Shown here piece by piece: positions 43,503 to 51,699 of a DNA stretch of 64,000 nt. Made by a program: the position numbers and the translations under genes. The notes below the pieces were generated by a model. That model had not been told where the DNA came from. It was given only the letters and a program-made list of their open reading frames with translations, and did no database searches. The stretch is taken from the NCBI RefSeq assembly GCF_902706095.1, contig NZ_CACSJP010000001.1, positions 434,001 to 498,000 of the forward strand. Direction: 5' to 3'. The number at the start of each line of letters is the position of its first letter. Position 1 is the first letter of the stretch. The DNA comes from Rhizobium sp. 18065 (GTDB lineage Bacteria > Pseudomonadota > Alphaproteobacteria > Rhizobiales > Rhizobiaceae).

Positions 43503-43868
43503 ATGCAGCATGACTACGACGTCTATGAAGAGAACTGCCCGACCCGTCAGGTACTCGCCCGCGTGGCCGACAAATGGGCCTTGCTGATCCTTGATCGTCT
43601 GGATGGCGAGCCGGTGCGTTTCAATCACTTGAGGCGCGATATCAAGGGTGTGTCGCAGAAAGTCCTGTCGCAGACGCTCAAGCGGCTGGAGCGCGACGGC
43701 ATGGTTTCGCGAACCGCTTTTGCGACAGTGCCGGTGACGGTGGAATATGCGCTGACGCCGCTGGGGCGGACACTGACCGAAACCGTCGCTGCCATGGCCC
43801 ATTGGGCTGAAAAGCACATGGATGCCGTGCTTGTCGCCCAGCAGGCCTACGACGCCCAGCCACGATAG
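43503..43868 (+). CDS. HxlR family transcriptional regulator
   Basis: A 121-residue winged-helix regulator. NCPTRQVLARVADKWALLIL with the conserved N-terminal Cys (CPTRQ), RFNHLRRDIKGVSQKVLSQT, LKRLERDGMVSRTAFATVPV then YALTPLGRTL. HxlR/YodB-type regulators sense quinones, aldehydes or diamide through that Cys. Divergent from the NmrA-like gene, which it probably represses. Confidence 0.92.
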   Translation: MQHDYDVYEENCPTRQVLARVADKWALLILDRLDGEPVRFNHLRRDIKGVSQKVLSQTLKRLERDGMVSRTAFATVPVTVEYALTPLGRTLTETVAAMAHWAEKHMDAVLVAQQAYDAQPR

Positions 43869-43946
43869 GGCAGGCCGCCGCACGGTGATCCGTGCGATGG
43901 CTTGGTCAGATATACGTCAGTTGCCTGCCGGGAATGTGAATGCGGC

Positions 43947-44822
43947 TCAGGCGTTGCCGTCGAGCGTCAGCACCCGTCCATAAAGATCCGGCCGGCGATC
44001 GCGGAACAGGCCCCAGGAGGCGCGCTGCTTGGCAATGCCGTCAAGATCGAAGCTGGCTGTCAGCACGATCTCTTCCAGGCGTCCGGCTTCCGCGACCTTG
44101 CCACCTGTCTGGTCGGCAATGAAGGACGAACCATAGAAGGTCAGTTCCGTGCCCTTGCGGCCGGGCTCGACGCCGATACGGTTCGAGGCGATCACCGGCA
44201 TCAGGTTGGCGCCTGCATGACCCTGCATGACGCGCTGCCAATGGGCGGCGCTGTCGATGGTCGGATCCTGCGGTTCCGAGCCGATTGCTGTCGGATAAAA
44301 CAGCAGTTCGGCGCCCATCAGCGCCATGGATCGCGCCGCTTCCGGGAACCATTGATCCCAGCATATGCCGACGCCGATCTTGGCGTAGCGGGTCTGCCAG
44401 ACCTTGAAACCGGTATCGCCGGGCGAGAAGTAGAATTTCTCCGTGTAGCCCGGACCGTCCGGCAGATGGCTCTTGTGATAGAGACCAAGTACGCAGCCAT
44501 CCGCATCGATGATCGCGATACTGTTGAAGAAGGTGGGGCCGGCCTTTTCGAAAAAGCTGATCGGCAGCACGACGCCAAGCTCGGCAGCGAGCCTGGAGAA
44601 ACGCGCGATCAGCGGATTGCCCTCGAGCGGCTTTGCCAGATCGAAGAATTCGGCAATCTGGTCCTGGCAGAAATACGGCGCCTCGAACAATTCCTGGATC
44701 AGCACGATCTGCGCACCTTTGGCAGCAGCCTCCCGGATCAGTTTTTCGGCCCGCGCGATATTGCCGGCAATATCCCAGCTGCAGGCCATCTGGGTTGCGG
44801 CGACGGTTACGATGCGTGTCAT
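43947..44822 (-). CDS. aguB: N-carbamoylputrescine amidase
   Basis: A 291-residue nitrilase-superfamily enzyme that converts N-carbamoylputrescine to putrescine, CO2 and ammonia. Start MTRIVTVAATQMACSWDIAG; the catalytic triad is Glu in LIQELFEAPYFCQ, Lys in LYHKSHLPDGPGYTEKFYF-type context, and Cys in IGVGICWDQWFPEAAR. 10 bp after the stop of puuB-like gene in the same direction, in an operon for putrescine production/use: puuA-puuB-aguB. Confidence 0.9.
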   Translation of the reverse strand: MTRIVTVAATQMACSWDIAGNIARAEKLIREAAAKGAQIVLIQELFEAPYFCQDQIAEFFDLAKPLEGNPLIARFSRLAAELGVVLPISFFEKAGPTFFNSIAIIDADGCVLGLYHKSHLPDGPGYTEKFYFSPGDTGFKVWQTRYAKIGVGICWDQWFPEAARSMALMGAELLFYPTAIGSEPQDPTIDSAAHWQRVMQGHAGANLMPVIASNRIGVEPGRKGTELTFYGSSFIADQTGGKVAEAGRLEEIVLTASFDLDGIAKQRASWGLFRDRRPDLYGRVLTLDGNA

Positions 44823-44832
44823 GCTGTGCTCC

Positions 44833-46131
44833 TCAGACGCCGAGTTTGTCGCGCAAGCCGTACCACCAGGCACCGAGCGCCGTCAGCGGCACGCGGAACA
44901 TCCGCCCGCCGGGGAAAGGATAGGCCGTCAGCGACGACCAGACATCGAAGCGGCTCATCTGGCCGTTGAGCGCCTCGCCGAGGATCTTGCCGAGCAGATG
45001 CGTGGTGGTCACACCATGGCCGCTGTCGCCATGCGAGAAATAGACCGTGTCCGACAGCTTGCCGATATGCGGGATGCGGGTCAGCGTCAGCGCAAAATTG
45101 CCGCTCCAGGCATAGTCGATCTTCACGTCCTTCAGCTGCGGGAAAGTCTTCAGCATGTTCGGCCGGATGACCCCGGTGAGATTGGCCGGATCCTGGCCGC
45201 CATAACCGATCCCGCCGCCATAGAGCAACCGATTGTCGGCCGTGCGGCGATAGTAATCGAGCACGTAATTGGCATCCTCGACGCAGTAATTGGCCGGCAG
45301 CAATTCCTCGATCAGCTTGGCATCCAGCGGCTCCGTCGCCATGACCTGGCTGGAAACTGGCATCATCTTTTCGGTGATCTTTGGCGCAAGCCCGTTCATA
45401 TAGGCATTGCCGCAGACCAGCACGAACTTCGCCCGCACCATGCCGTGTTCGGTGCGGACATAAGGCTGCGCACCGGTGTCGAGTTCGATGACCTTGGAGT
45501 TTTCGAAGATCCGGCCGCCGAGGCTTTCCACTGCTGCCGCTTCGCCAAGCACCAGGTCGAGCGGCTGGATATGGCCGCCGAGCCGGTCGATCATGCCGCC
45601 GACATAGCGATCGGCCTTCACATATTGCGACACCTCGGAACCGGAGACCATTTCCAGCCCGTCATGGCCGTGCTTCTGCCAGGTGGCACGCACTTCGCCC
45701 ATCTCGCGGACCTGCTTGTCGGTGAAGGCGGCAAAGAAGCCGCCATCGACGAGATCGCATTCGATACCGTATTTGGCGACGCGCTCGCGGATGATCATGC
45801 CGCCCTCCAGCGACATCTCGCCAAGCCTTGCTGCCCGGTCCGGACCATAGCGTTTGGCAATCGTATCGAGATCGCGGCTATAGCCGTTGACGATCTGGCC
45901 GCCATTGCGCCCGGACGCGCCAAAGCCGATACGGTCTGCTTCCAGCACGATGACGGAATAACCGGTTTCCGCCAGTTGCAGCGCTGCCGAAATGCCGGTG
46001 AAGCCGGCGCCGATGATGCAGATGTCCGCGTTCAGTTCGCCTTCGAGGCTTGGGCGAATACGCTTGTCACGCGCCGATGCGGCATAATAAGTGGCCGCAT
46101 GGCCGGGATTTTCTCCAATAGACTTGTCCAT
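44833..46131 (-). CDS. puuB: Gamma-glutamylputrescine oxidase-type FAD oxidoreductase
   Basis: A 432-residue DAO-family flavoenzyme. ADICIIGAGFTGISAALQLA binds FAD; GFGASGRNGGQIVNGYS follows; C-terminal FSHGDSGHGVTTTHLLGKIL is characteristic of PuuB/OrdL proteins. It oxidises gamma-glutamylputrescine to the aldehyde, the second step of the Puu route. GAGG 8 bp upstream selects the ATG at 46131 over a GTG 9 bp earlier. Located 10 bp after puuA and before aguB, so pathway context supports the name. Confidence 0.88.
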   Translation of the reverse strand: MDKSIGENPGHAATYYAASARDKRIRPSLEGELNADICIIGAGFTGISAALQLAETGYSVIVLEADRIGFGASGRNGGQIVNGYSRDLDTIAKRYGPDRAARLGEMSLEGGMIIRERVAKYGIECDLVDGGFFAAFTDKQVREMGEVRATWQKHGHDGLEMVSGSEVSQYVKADRYVGGMIDRLGGHIQPLDLVLGEAAAVESLGGRIFENSKVIELDTGAQPYVRTEHGMVRAKFVLVCGNAYMNGLAPKITEKMMPVSSQVMATEPLDAKLIEELLPANYCVEDANYVLDYYRRTADNRLLYGGGIGYGGQDPANLTGVIRPNMLKTFPQLKDVKIDYAWSGNFALTLTRIPHIGKLSDTVYFSHGDSGHGVTTTHLLGKILGEALNGQMSRFDVWSSLTAYPFPGGRMFRVPLTALGAWWYGLRDKLGV

Positions 46132-46141
46132 GGCATTCACC

Positions 46142-47500
46142 TCATACGGTCCGGATATAGGCGTCGTATTCGACGTCTGTCACACGCTGGGAAAACTCCG
46201 ACAGTTCCTGCTGCTTGCAGGCCGTATAGAGCCCGCGATATTTCGGCCCGAGCGCGGCATAGGCAAAGCTCGACTTGGCAAAACGCTGGATCGCATAGTC
46301 CCAATTGGTCGGCAGCGGCTCATGGCTGACGGCATGCTCGTCACCCGAAATCGCGCCGCCCGGAGGTGTCTTCTCCTTCATCCCGGCCAGCGCCGCCGAC
46401 AGGATCATCGCCAACACCAGATAGGGATTGGTATCCGAACCGGCGACGCGGTGCTCGATGCGGGTCGCGGGCTTGGAGGCTGTGATCACCCGCACGGCGG
46501 CCGAGCGGTTGTCGAAACCCCAGGACGCATAGGTCGGCGCATGTTCGGAGGGGCGCAGGCGGCGATAGGAGTTCTGATGCGGCGCAAAGACAGCCATACT
46601 CTCGCCCATGGCTTCCAGCAGACCGCCGACCGAATGCAGCAAAGTGTCGGCCGGACCATTTTCGCCGACATAGATGTTGCGGCCGTTTTCATCCAGCACC
46701 GAGAAATGCACATGCATGCCGCTGCCGGCCTGCATGCCATAGGGCTTGGCCATGAAGGTGGCGTCAAGGTCGTTGGCGCGTGCCACGCCCTTGACGATGC
46801 GCTTCAAAAGCACCGCATAATCGGCCGCCGCCAGCGCATCGGGTACATGGTTGAGGTTGATTTCATACTGGCCGGGACCGTTTTCGCGCAGCGTCGTATC
46901 CGCCGGCACGCCCTGCGCCCGGGCGGCATTGGAAATGCCGTGGAACACCTCTTCGAAATCCTGCAGTTCGGAAATCGACAGCACCTGCGTCTGCCCGGTA
47001 TGCCAGCGCCCGTCGCGCGTGTTCGGTGGCCGCACCGGATCGAGTGCCGAGCGTACCGGGTCGATCAGGTAGAATTCGAGTTCGGTGGCAACGACCGGCG
47101 TCAGCTTCTCGCGCTTGTAGCGCTCCACCACATTGGCGAGCACCTGCCGCGGATCGGCATAGAAGGCATCGCCCTCGGTCGTCCGCATCTGCAGTAGGAC
47201 CTGGGCGGTTGGTCGTGACAGCCAGGTGACGCGCGATAGGGTGCCGGGCACCGGAAAGCAGATCCCGTCCGGATCGCCGGTCCCTTCGGCAAGACCTGCG
47301 GCGTTGACGTCACGGCCCCAGACATCGAGTGCATAGACCGAGCGTGGCATGGCCATGCCGTTGGTCAGGACGTCGATCGCCCGTTCGCGCGGGATCCATT
47401 TTCCGCGCGGCACGCCGTTGACGTCGATGACGAAGGCTTCGAGAACTTCAATATCAGGGTTTTGCGCGAAAAATTCTCGCGCCTGCTCGGCAATGTCCAT
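46142..47500 (-). CDS. puuA: Gamma-glutamylputrescine synthetase (glutamine synthetase family)
   Basis: 452 residues of the glutamine-synthetase fold, ligating glutamate to putrescine. The N-terminal beta-grasp domain has VIDVNGVPRGKWIPRERAID; the catalytic domain shows GSGMHVHFSVLDENG (metal ligand His), PHQNSYRRLRPSEHAPTYAS and NRSAAVRVITAS. The shorter length and lack of the adenylylation Tyr motif separate it from GlnA. First gene of puuA-puuB-aguB. A perfect 20-bp palindrome about 200 bp upstream (47701-47720) is a candidate operator. Confidence 0.9.
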   Translation of the reverse strand: MDIAEQAREFFAQNPDIEVLEAFVIDVNGVPRGKWIPRERAIDVLTNGMAMPRSVYALDVWGRDVNAAGLAEGTGDPDGICFPVPGTLSRVTWLSRPTAQVLLQMRTTEGDAFYADPRQVLANVVERYKREKLTPVVATELEFYLIDPVRSALDPVRPPNTRDGRWHTGQTQVLSISELQDFEEVFHGISNAARAQGVPADTTLRENGPGQYEINLNHVPDALAAADYAVLLKRIVKGVARANDLDATFMAKPYGMQAGSGMHVHFSVLDENGRNIYVGENGPADTLLHSVGGLLEAMGESMAVFAPHQNSYRRLRPSEHAPTYASWGFDNRSAAVRVITASKPATRIEHRVAGSDTNPYLVLAMILSAALAGMKEKTPPGGAISGDEHAVSHEPLPTNWDYAIQRFAKSSFAYAALGPKYRGLYTACKQQELSEFSQRVTDVEYDAYIRTV

Positions 47501-47648
47501 AGGGCACCGTTTGGGTAGATGGTCTGCTTGATCTTTAAACACGTGTCGCCACGCCAGCGGGACATGCCGCTAACGGTAGACGCTTTTCACGTTATAGATC
47601 AGAAACCGGACCATGCCGCGGTAACCTCTAGATTTCCCCTCGACCGGT

Positions 47649-47672
47649 GGCCTCTTCTTGAGGCCGGTTTTT
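47649..47672 (+). terminator. Orphan plus-strand hairpin-T element before puuA
   Basis: GGCCTC-TTCTT-GAGGCC followed by GGTTTTTAT. Reads as an intrinsic terminator on the plus strand, though no plus-strand gene precedes it; it may end a short antisense or small RNA. Confidence 0.4.
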
Positions 47673-47700
47673 ATCCGATCAGCCACCCTTTCGAGCGACA

Positions 47701-47720
47701 ATTTGGTCATATGACCAAAT
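47701..47720. promoter_or_regulatory. Perfect 20-bp palindrome upstream of puuA
   Basis: ATTTGGTCATATGACCAAAT is fully palindromic. TTGGTC..GACCAA fits GntR/FadR-subfamily operators (TGGT..ACCA). It would sit at the puuA promoter on the minus strand. Confidence 0.6.
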
Positions 47721-47825
47721 CCCGTTTAGCATTCCGACGCGACAAAGGCTAGCCCGCACCGAGCAGGCTGGCCTTTGTCGCGCCTGACTTCATGTTTGGC
47801 CTCATGTCCGACCTTATGCCTGAGC

Positions 47826-49079
47826 CTAAGGATTGAACCGCTCCGGACGCCAGGCTGTCGTGTCGAGAAACGGCTTTTCGCCGTCCATCATCTCCGCGAT
47901 CAGACGGCCCGTGACCGGTCCGAGCGTCAGGCCGTGATGCGCATGACCGAAGGCAAACCACAGGCCGTCATGGCGGGGTGCCTTGCCGATCACCGGCATC
48001 ATGTCCGGTGTGCAGGGGCGGGCGCCCATCCACGGTTCGGCGTCCAGTCGCTCGCCCAGCGGGAAGATCTCGCGCGCCACCTTTTCCGCCCGCGCCAGCT
48101 GCACCGGTGATTTCGGCGCATCGCGATCGGCAAATTCCGCACCGGTCGTCAGGCGGATGCCCTTTTCCATCGGCGCGAGGAAATAGCCGCGCTCGCCATC
48201 CATCGCCCAATTGTTCAAGACCGCATTGCCGGCCGGCGCATAATGCATGTGATAGCCGCGCTTGACCCCGAGCGGGAAGCGGTAGCCGAGCTTGGCGGTC
48301 ATCTCCTGTGCCCAGGGACCGACAGCCAGCACCACCTCGTCGGCCTCGACCATGCCGTCGTCGGTCCTGACCTTCCAGCCGCGGCCACTGGCACCCGGCT
48401 CGAGCGTGCTCGCGTCGCCCTTGATGAAACGGCCGCCGAGCGACTGGAAATAGGCGAGATAGGCCGCCGTCAATCCGTGCGGATTGGTGACCGACCACGG
48501 ATCGTTCCATTTCAGCGCGCCGACGAAATCGCCCGAAAGATGCGGCTCTTCCTTGGCCAGTTCCTCGCGCGTCAGGCTCTTGAAGCTGATGCCGTATTCG
48601 CGACCGAGCCGCTCGGCCTCCGCCACTTCGCCGTCGCGCTTGGCCGTCGTGCGAAACAACTCCATCCAGCCGTCCTTGCGGATGAATTGCTCGGCCTTGG
48701 CAGCCTCGATCAGCACCTGGTGTTCCGAGATCGAGTTTTCGATCAGCGGCGCATAGGCGCGCGCAATCACCTCGTGCCGCGGCTTGTTGGAATGCCACCA
48801 GTAGCGCGCCAGGAACGGCACGAGTTTGGCGAGCGCGCTGCCGTGATAATGTGCATCTATGCGGTTGTTCAGCCCGTAGCGCAGCAGCAATCCCAGATCC
48901 TGCGGGAAGGCATAGGGCACCACGCCCTCGCGCTGGATGAGCCCGGCATTGCCGAACGAGGTTTCCTCGCCCGGATCGCGCCGATCCACCAGCACCACCG
49001 CGCGCCCGCGACGCGCCAGATGAATTGCGGTGGACACGCCGATGATGCCGGCGCCAAGCACGATGGTAACCTTGGACAT
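47826..49079 (-). CDS. FAD-dependent D-amino acid dehydrogenase family protein (possible D-hydroxyproline dehydrogenase)
   Basis: A 417-residue DAO-family flavoprotein. FAD site TIVLGAGIIGVSTAIHLARR, then EETSFGNAGLIQREGVVPYA, and C-terminal FAFGHAHHGLTLGPVTGRLI, typical of DadA. Deaminates D-amino acids with electrons to the membrane chain. The HypD-like deaminase gene nearby and a shared TATACAA promoter motif raise the possibility that it is HypO (cis-4-hydroxy-D-proline dehydrogenase); this is inference. DadA and HypO cannot be separated by motif here. Confidence 0.82.
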   Translation of the reverse strand: MSKVTIVLGAGIIGVSTAIHLARRGRAVVLVDRRDPGEETSFGNAGLIQREGVVPYAFPQDLGLLLRYGLNNRIDAHYHGSALAKLVPFLARYWWHSNKPRHEVIARAYAPLIENSISEHQVLIEAAKAEQFIRKDGWMELFRTTAKRDGEVAEAERLGREYGISFKSLTREELAKEEPHLSGDFVGALKWNDPWSVTNPHGLTAAYLAYFQSLGGRFIKGDASTLEPGASGRGWKVRTDDGMVEADEVVLAVGPWAQEMTAKLGYRFPLGVKRGYHMHYAPAGNAVLNNWAMDGERGYFLAPMEKGIRLTTGAEFADRDAPKSPVQLARAEKVAREIFPLGERLDAEPWMGARPCTPDMMPVIGKAPRHDGLWFAFGHAHHGLTLGPVTGRLIAEMMDGEKPFLDTTAWRPERFNP

Positions 49080-49105
49080 GAAGATTCAATTCCTTGAAGG
49101 CAAGA

Positions 49106-49114
49106 TGTATACAA
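49106..49114. promoter_or_regulatory. TGTATACAA element before the DadA-like gene
   Basis: TGTATACAA, 27 bp before the start codon, resembling a GntR-type half-palindrome. A related ATACAACTTTGTAT palindrome precedes the HypD-like gene at 50782-50795. Confidence 0.35.
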
Positions 49115-49263
49115 AGATGCAATTGCCACGGGTGCGGCGCAAACGAAAAATGGTCGCATTCGCCAAAATCCGCAAAATCCTTGGCGAAACGGCGATCCTT
49201 CACTATTTCCGACACTGCTGCTGCAGGTATATGACCGCATCAGTCAGCTTTGAGGAAAGGTCC

Positions 49264-49629
49264 ATGATGCGTCTTCTGACACTCGCTGCAGCCTGGCTGC
49301 TGGTTGCGATTGGCATCATCGGTGTTTTCCTGCCGGTTCTGCCGACCACCCCGTTCATGATCTTGGCCGCGGCTTTGTTTGCCCGTTCGTCGCCGCGCTT
49401 CGAACGATGGCTCCTGGAACACCCGCGCTATGGCCAGCCGCTGACCGACTGGCGTCGCCAGGGTGCGATTTCGAAACAGGCGAAGATCGCCTCGGTTTCG
49501 TTGATGAGCGCAAGTTATCTCATCGTCTGGTTCCTCGGGCCGCCGCAGCTCTGGCTGAAACTGGCAATCGGCGCGATCCTGATCGCCTGCGCCGCCTTCG
49601 TGCTCACCCGGCCGCTGCCCAATCCGTGA
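49264..49629 (+). CDS. DUF454 (YbaN family) inner membrane protein
   Basis: 121 residues with three membrane helices: LLTLAAAWLLVAIGIIGVFL, then PVLPTTPFMILAAALFARSS (the YbaN signature), FERWLLEHPRYGQPLTDWRR in the cytoplasm, and a C-terminal pair. Function unknown across the family. GAGGAAAGG precedes tandem ATGs at 49264 and 49267. Confidence 0.88.
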   Translation: MMRLLTLAAAWLLVAIGIIGVFLPVLPTTPFMILAAALFARSSPRFERWLLEHPRYGQPLTDWRRQGAISKQAKIASVSLMSASYLIVWFLGPPQLWLKLAIGAILIACAAFVLTRPLPNP

Positions 49630-49717
49630 CGTGCATCGGTTCGCGCGGTTGTCGCTGGGTGCGCAGTACGCTCAGGCCCTCCGGTTGGAGGGCCCTTGCA
49701 GGTCGGGTCCGCTTCGA

Positions 49718-49757
49718 TCAGGCCTTGTAGGTCAGGCCTTGTAGGTCAGGCCTTGTA
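49718..49757. repeat. 14-bp tandem repeat at the 3' end of the HypD-like gene
   Basis: TCAGGCCTTGTAGG at 49718-49731 and 49732-49745, and the first 12 bases again at 49746-49757. The innermost copy encodes the terminal Tyr-Lys-Ala-stop of the HypD-like gene, so the downstream copies repeat the gene's last codons and stop. Confidence 0.85.
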
Positions 49758-50708
49758 CTTGGCCACGGCGCCCGAAAGCTTGCTCCATTCGCCATACCAG
49801 CTGTTGAACAGCTTGAACTGCGCTTCGACATAGCCGCGCTGGCTGGCCGTCAGGGCGTCGCTCTCGTTGAAATGCAGCGTGTATTCCGCGTCACCCTTCA
49901 GCACCATCATGTGCTTGAAGTAGAGAACAAGGTCGGCACCTTCGTCGAAGGATGACAGCACGGCCAGCGCCTGTTCCAGTTCCAGCGCCCGCTGGCGTGC
50001 TTCGGCATCGCCGGCAGCCGCAGCCTGCGACAGGTTGCAAAGATGCAGCACTTCTTTGGGCAGAACATTGCCGATGCCGGTGATAGCGCCGGTCGCACCG
50101 CAATTGACATAGCCGTGGAACACCGCCGTATCGACGCCGATCATCAGCGAAACGCTGTCGTCGTGATTGGTGATGTGCTCGGCCGCATAACGCATGTCGG
50201 CAGGGCCGCCGAATTCCTTGAAGCCGATCAGGTTCGGATGTTCGGCGCGCAGCGCGAAGAACAGGTCGGCGCGGGTGGCAAAGCCGTAATACGGGCTGTT
50301 GTAGATAACGGCTGCCAGATCAGGCGCTGCCGACAGGATCGCCTTGAAATGCGCCTTCTGCGCCGTCACCGACGAGCCACGCGACAACACGCGCGGGATG
50401 ACCATCAGGCCCTGTGCTCCGACCTTTTGGGCGTGCGCCGCATGGGCGACGGCCGTGGCCGTGTTGACCGCACCGGTACCGACGATGACCGGAATGCCGG
50501 CCTGAACCAGCCGCTCGACACCTTCCATGCGCTGCGCATCGGTCAGAAGCGGCCAGTCGCCCATCGAGCCGCAATAGACCACGGCCGACATGCCGTCACC
50601 GATTAACTGCTTGGCCTTGCGCACCATTGCGTCGAAGTCCGGGCTGCGATCGGCCTTGCAGGGCGTCATCAGCGCCGGAACAACACCGGAAAAAATCGTT
50701 GCCTTCAT
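49746..50708 (-). CDS. hypD: Dihydrodipicolinate synthase family protein, likely HypD (pyrroline-4-hydroxy-2-carboxylate deaminase)
   Basis: A 320-residue Schiff-base aldolase/deaminase. Start MKATIFSGVVPALMTPCKAD; the catalytic Lys is in NLIGFKEFGGPADMR and the Tyr in VIYNSPYYGFATRA. The GDGMSAVVYCGSMGDWPLLT and VIPRVLSRGSSV segments are as I recall the Sinorhizobium deaminase HypD of hydroxyproline breakdown rather than true DapA (no lysine-pathway partners nearby). GAGGAATTC upstream selects the ATG at 50708. A GntR-like palindrome lies 74 bp upstream. Confidence is high for the family, moderate for HypD. Confidence 0.82.
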   Translation of the reverse strand: MKATIFSGVVPALMTPCKADRSPDFDAMVRKAKQLIGDGMSAVVYCGSMGDWPLLTDAQRMEGVERLVQAGIPVIVGTGAVNTATAVAHAAHAQKVGAQGLMVIPRVLSRGSSVTAQKAHFKAILSAAPDLAAVIYNSPYYGFATRADLFFALRAEHPNLIGFKEFGGPADMRYAAEHITNHDDSVSLMIGVDTAVFHGYVNCGATGAITGIGNVLPKEVLHLCNLSQAAAAGDAEARQRALELEQALAVLSSFDEGADLVLYFKHMMVLKGDAEYTLHFNESDALTASQRGYVEAQFKLFNSWYGEWSKLSGAVAKYKA

Positions 50709-51082
50709 TGTCGAATTCCTCTTTGCGACGAAGCGTAATCTGGATCGCCCCGACCATCGAAGCGCCACCTTGAAGACTGATATACAACTTTGTATTCTTT
50801 TTGTCGACAGAGAAAATGCAACTTCAGCAGCAGGTGCCGTGACGCGTCGCCACGCGAAAATATTGCGAGGCTACGGTTGCAAACGGTGCGCGTTCGCGGA
50901 TCGCCTGAGCTTGCCGATGATGAGTGCGTCGATGTTGGTCGCGCCAATGGCGAACGTGCCGATCAAGGCCGCCATTCCCGGAAAACGACCCCCCTCTCGC
51001 CGCGGCAATTGCACAGGCATCCTCGGTCGTCTTAAGGTTTCCGGCAGCAAGCTGATGATGATTGTGATGGAGGAGGGCGCTC
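50709..51082. other. Gap upstream of the HypD-like gene
   Basis: 374 bp. It carries the palindrome ATACAACTTTGTAT at 50782-50795. On the minus strand a segment near 50880-50990 translates to MAALIGTFAIGATNIDALII, which is protein-like in texture but has no start, ribosome site or family I recognise; I do not call it a gene. Confidence 0.4.
50782..50795. promoter_or_regulatory. 14-bp palindrome before the HypD-like gene
   Basis: ATACAA-CT-TTGTAT, perfect 6-bp arms. GntR-family operators of this form control hydroxyproline and other amino-acid genes in rhizobia; identity of the regulator is inference. Confidence 0.45.
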
Positions 51083-51475
51083 ATGCACCGGTTCACCGGC
51101 GGTTGTTTATGCGGCAATGTCAAAATCGTCGCCTCGGGGCAGCCCAACAGGGTGGGGCTTTGTCACTGTCTCGATTGCCGGAAGCATCACGGCGCGCTGT
51201 TTCATGCGTCGGCGATCTTCCCCGAAGATGCGGTTGGGATCGAGGGTGAAACAGGCGAATACGCCGGACGGCATTTCTGCCCGCGCTGCGGCTCCTCCGT
51301 CTTTTCCCGCTCGGCCGACGAAATCGAAGTCAACCTCGGTTCCCTCGATGCGCCTGACCAGTTGCGACCGACCTATGAACTATGGACCGTCCGCCGCGAA
51401 TCCTGGTTGCCGCCGTTTCCACGGATGAGACGATACGCCCATGACCGCGAGACCACCGGTTGCACTGAAGAGTAG
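51083..51475 (+). CDS. GFA family glutathione-dependent / CENP-V-type zinc protein
   Basis: 130 residues with the GFA zinc ligands: TGGCLCGNVKI (C-x-C), VGLCHCLDCRKHHG (C-x-C-x2-C) and HFCPRCGSSVFSR (C-x2-C). The fold matches S-(hydroxymethyl)glutathione synthase-like proteins; most members have no proved activity. It is the last gene before the island; the integrase starts 224 bp downstream on the same strand. Confidence 0.9.
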   Translation: MHRFTGGCLCGNVKIVASGQPNRVGLCHCLDCRKHHGALFHASAIFPEDAVGIEGETGEYAGRHFCPRCGSSVFSRSADEIEVNLGSLDAPDQLRPTYELWTVRRESWLPPFPRMRRYAHDRETTGCTEE

Positions 51476-51699
51476 AGCGCAAGCACCTATCGCGACGACA
51501 GGAAGTCGATCTCACGCACCGCCGCACAGTGCTAACGAATTAAAATTGCAGGGAAAAGGCGAAAATTGGCTGGGGAACCTGGAAAGTAATCCAACTTTCA
51601 TCAACGCCTTGATGCGAAACAACCTATTGCAATTAAACGGCTTATTTTCTAGCAGTGTTCCGGTTGGGTGTTCCGGAATAGTGCTACGGATGGGCAGAA
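51476..51699. other. Left junction of the accessory island
   Basis: 224 bp of lower GC than the flank. It contains GAATTAAAATTGCA (51537-51550) and inverted TTGCAATTAAAC (51627-51638), and the direct repeat TGTTCCGG-TTGGG-TGTTCCGG (51656-51676) just before the integrase. Either could belong to an attachment or arm-binding region; no tRNA gene end is present, so the att core is not identified. Confidence 0.45.

Larger units (their letters stand above)
47501..47825. other. puuA upstream region
   Basis: 325 bp between puuA (start 47500) and the stop of the DadA-like gene. It holds the 20-bp palindrome at 47701-47720, a plus-strand terminator-like hairpin at 47649-47672, and a -35/-10 candidate for puuA on the minus strand just inside the palindrome. 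No supportable protein gene. Confidence 0.5.

Noticed and set aside
50850..51000. Protein-like minus-strand segment (MAALIGTFAIGATNIDALII)
   Set aside because: Could be a remnant of a gene, but there is no start context, no full domain and no family I recognise.
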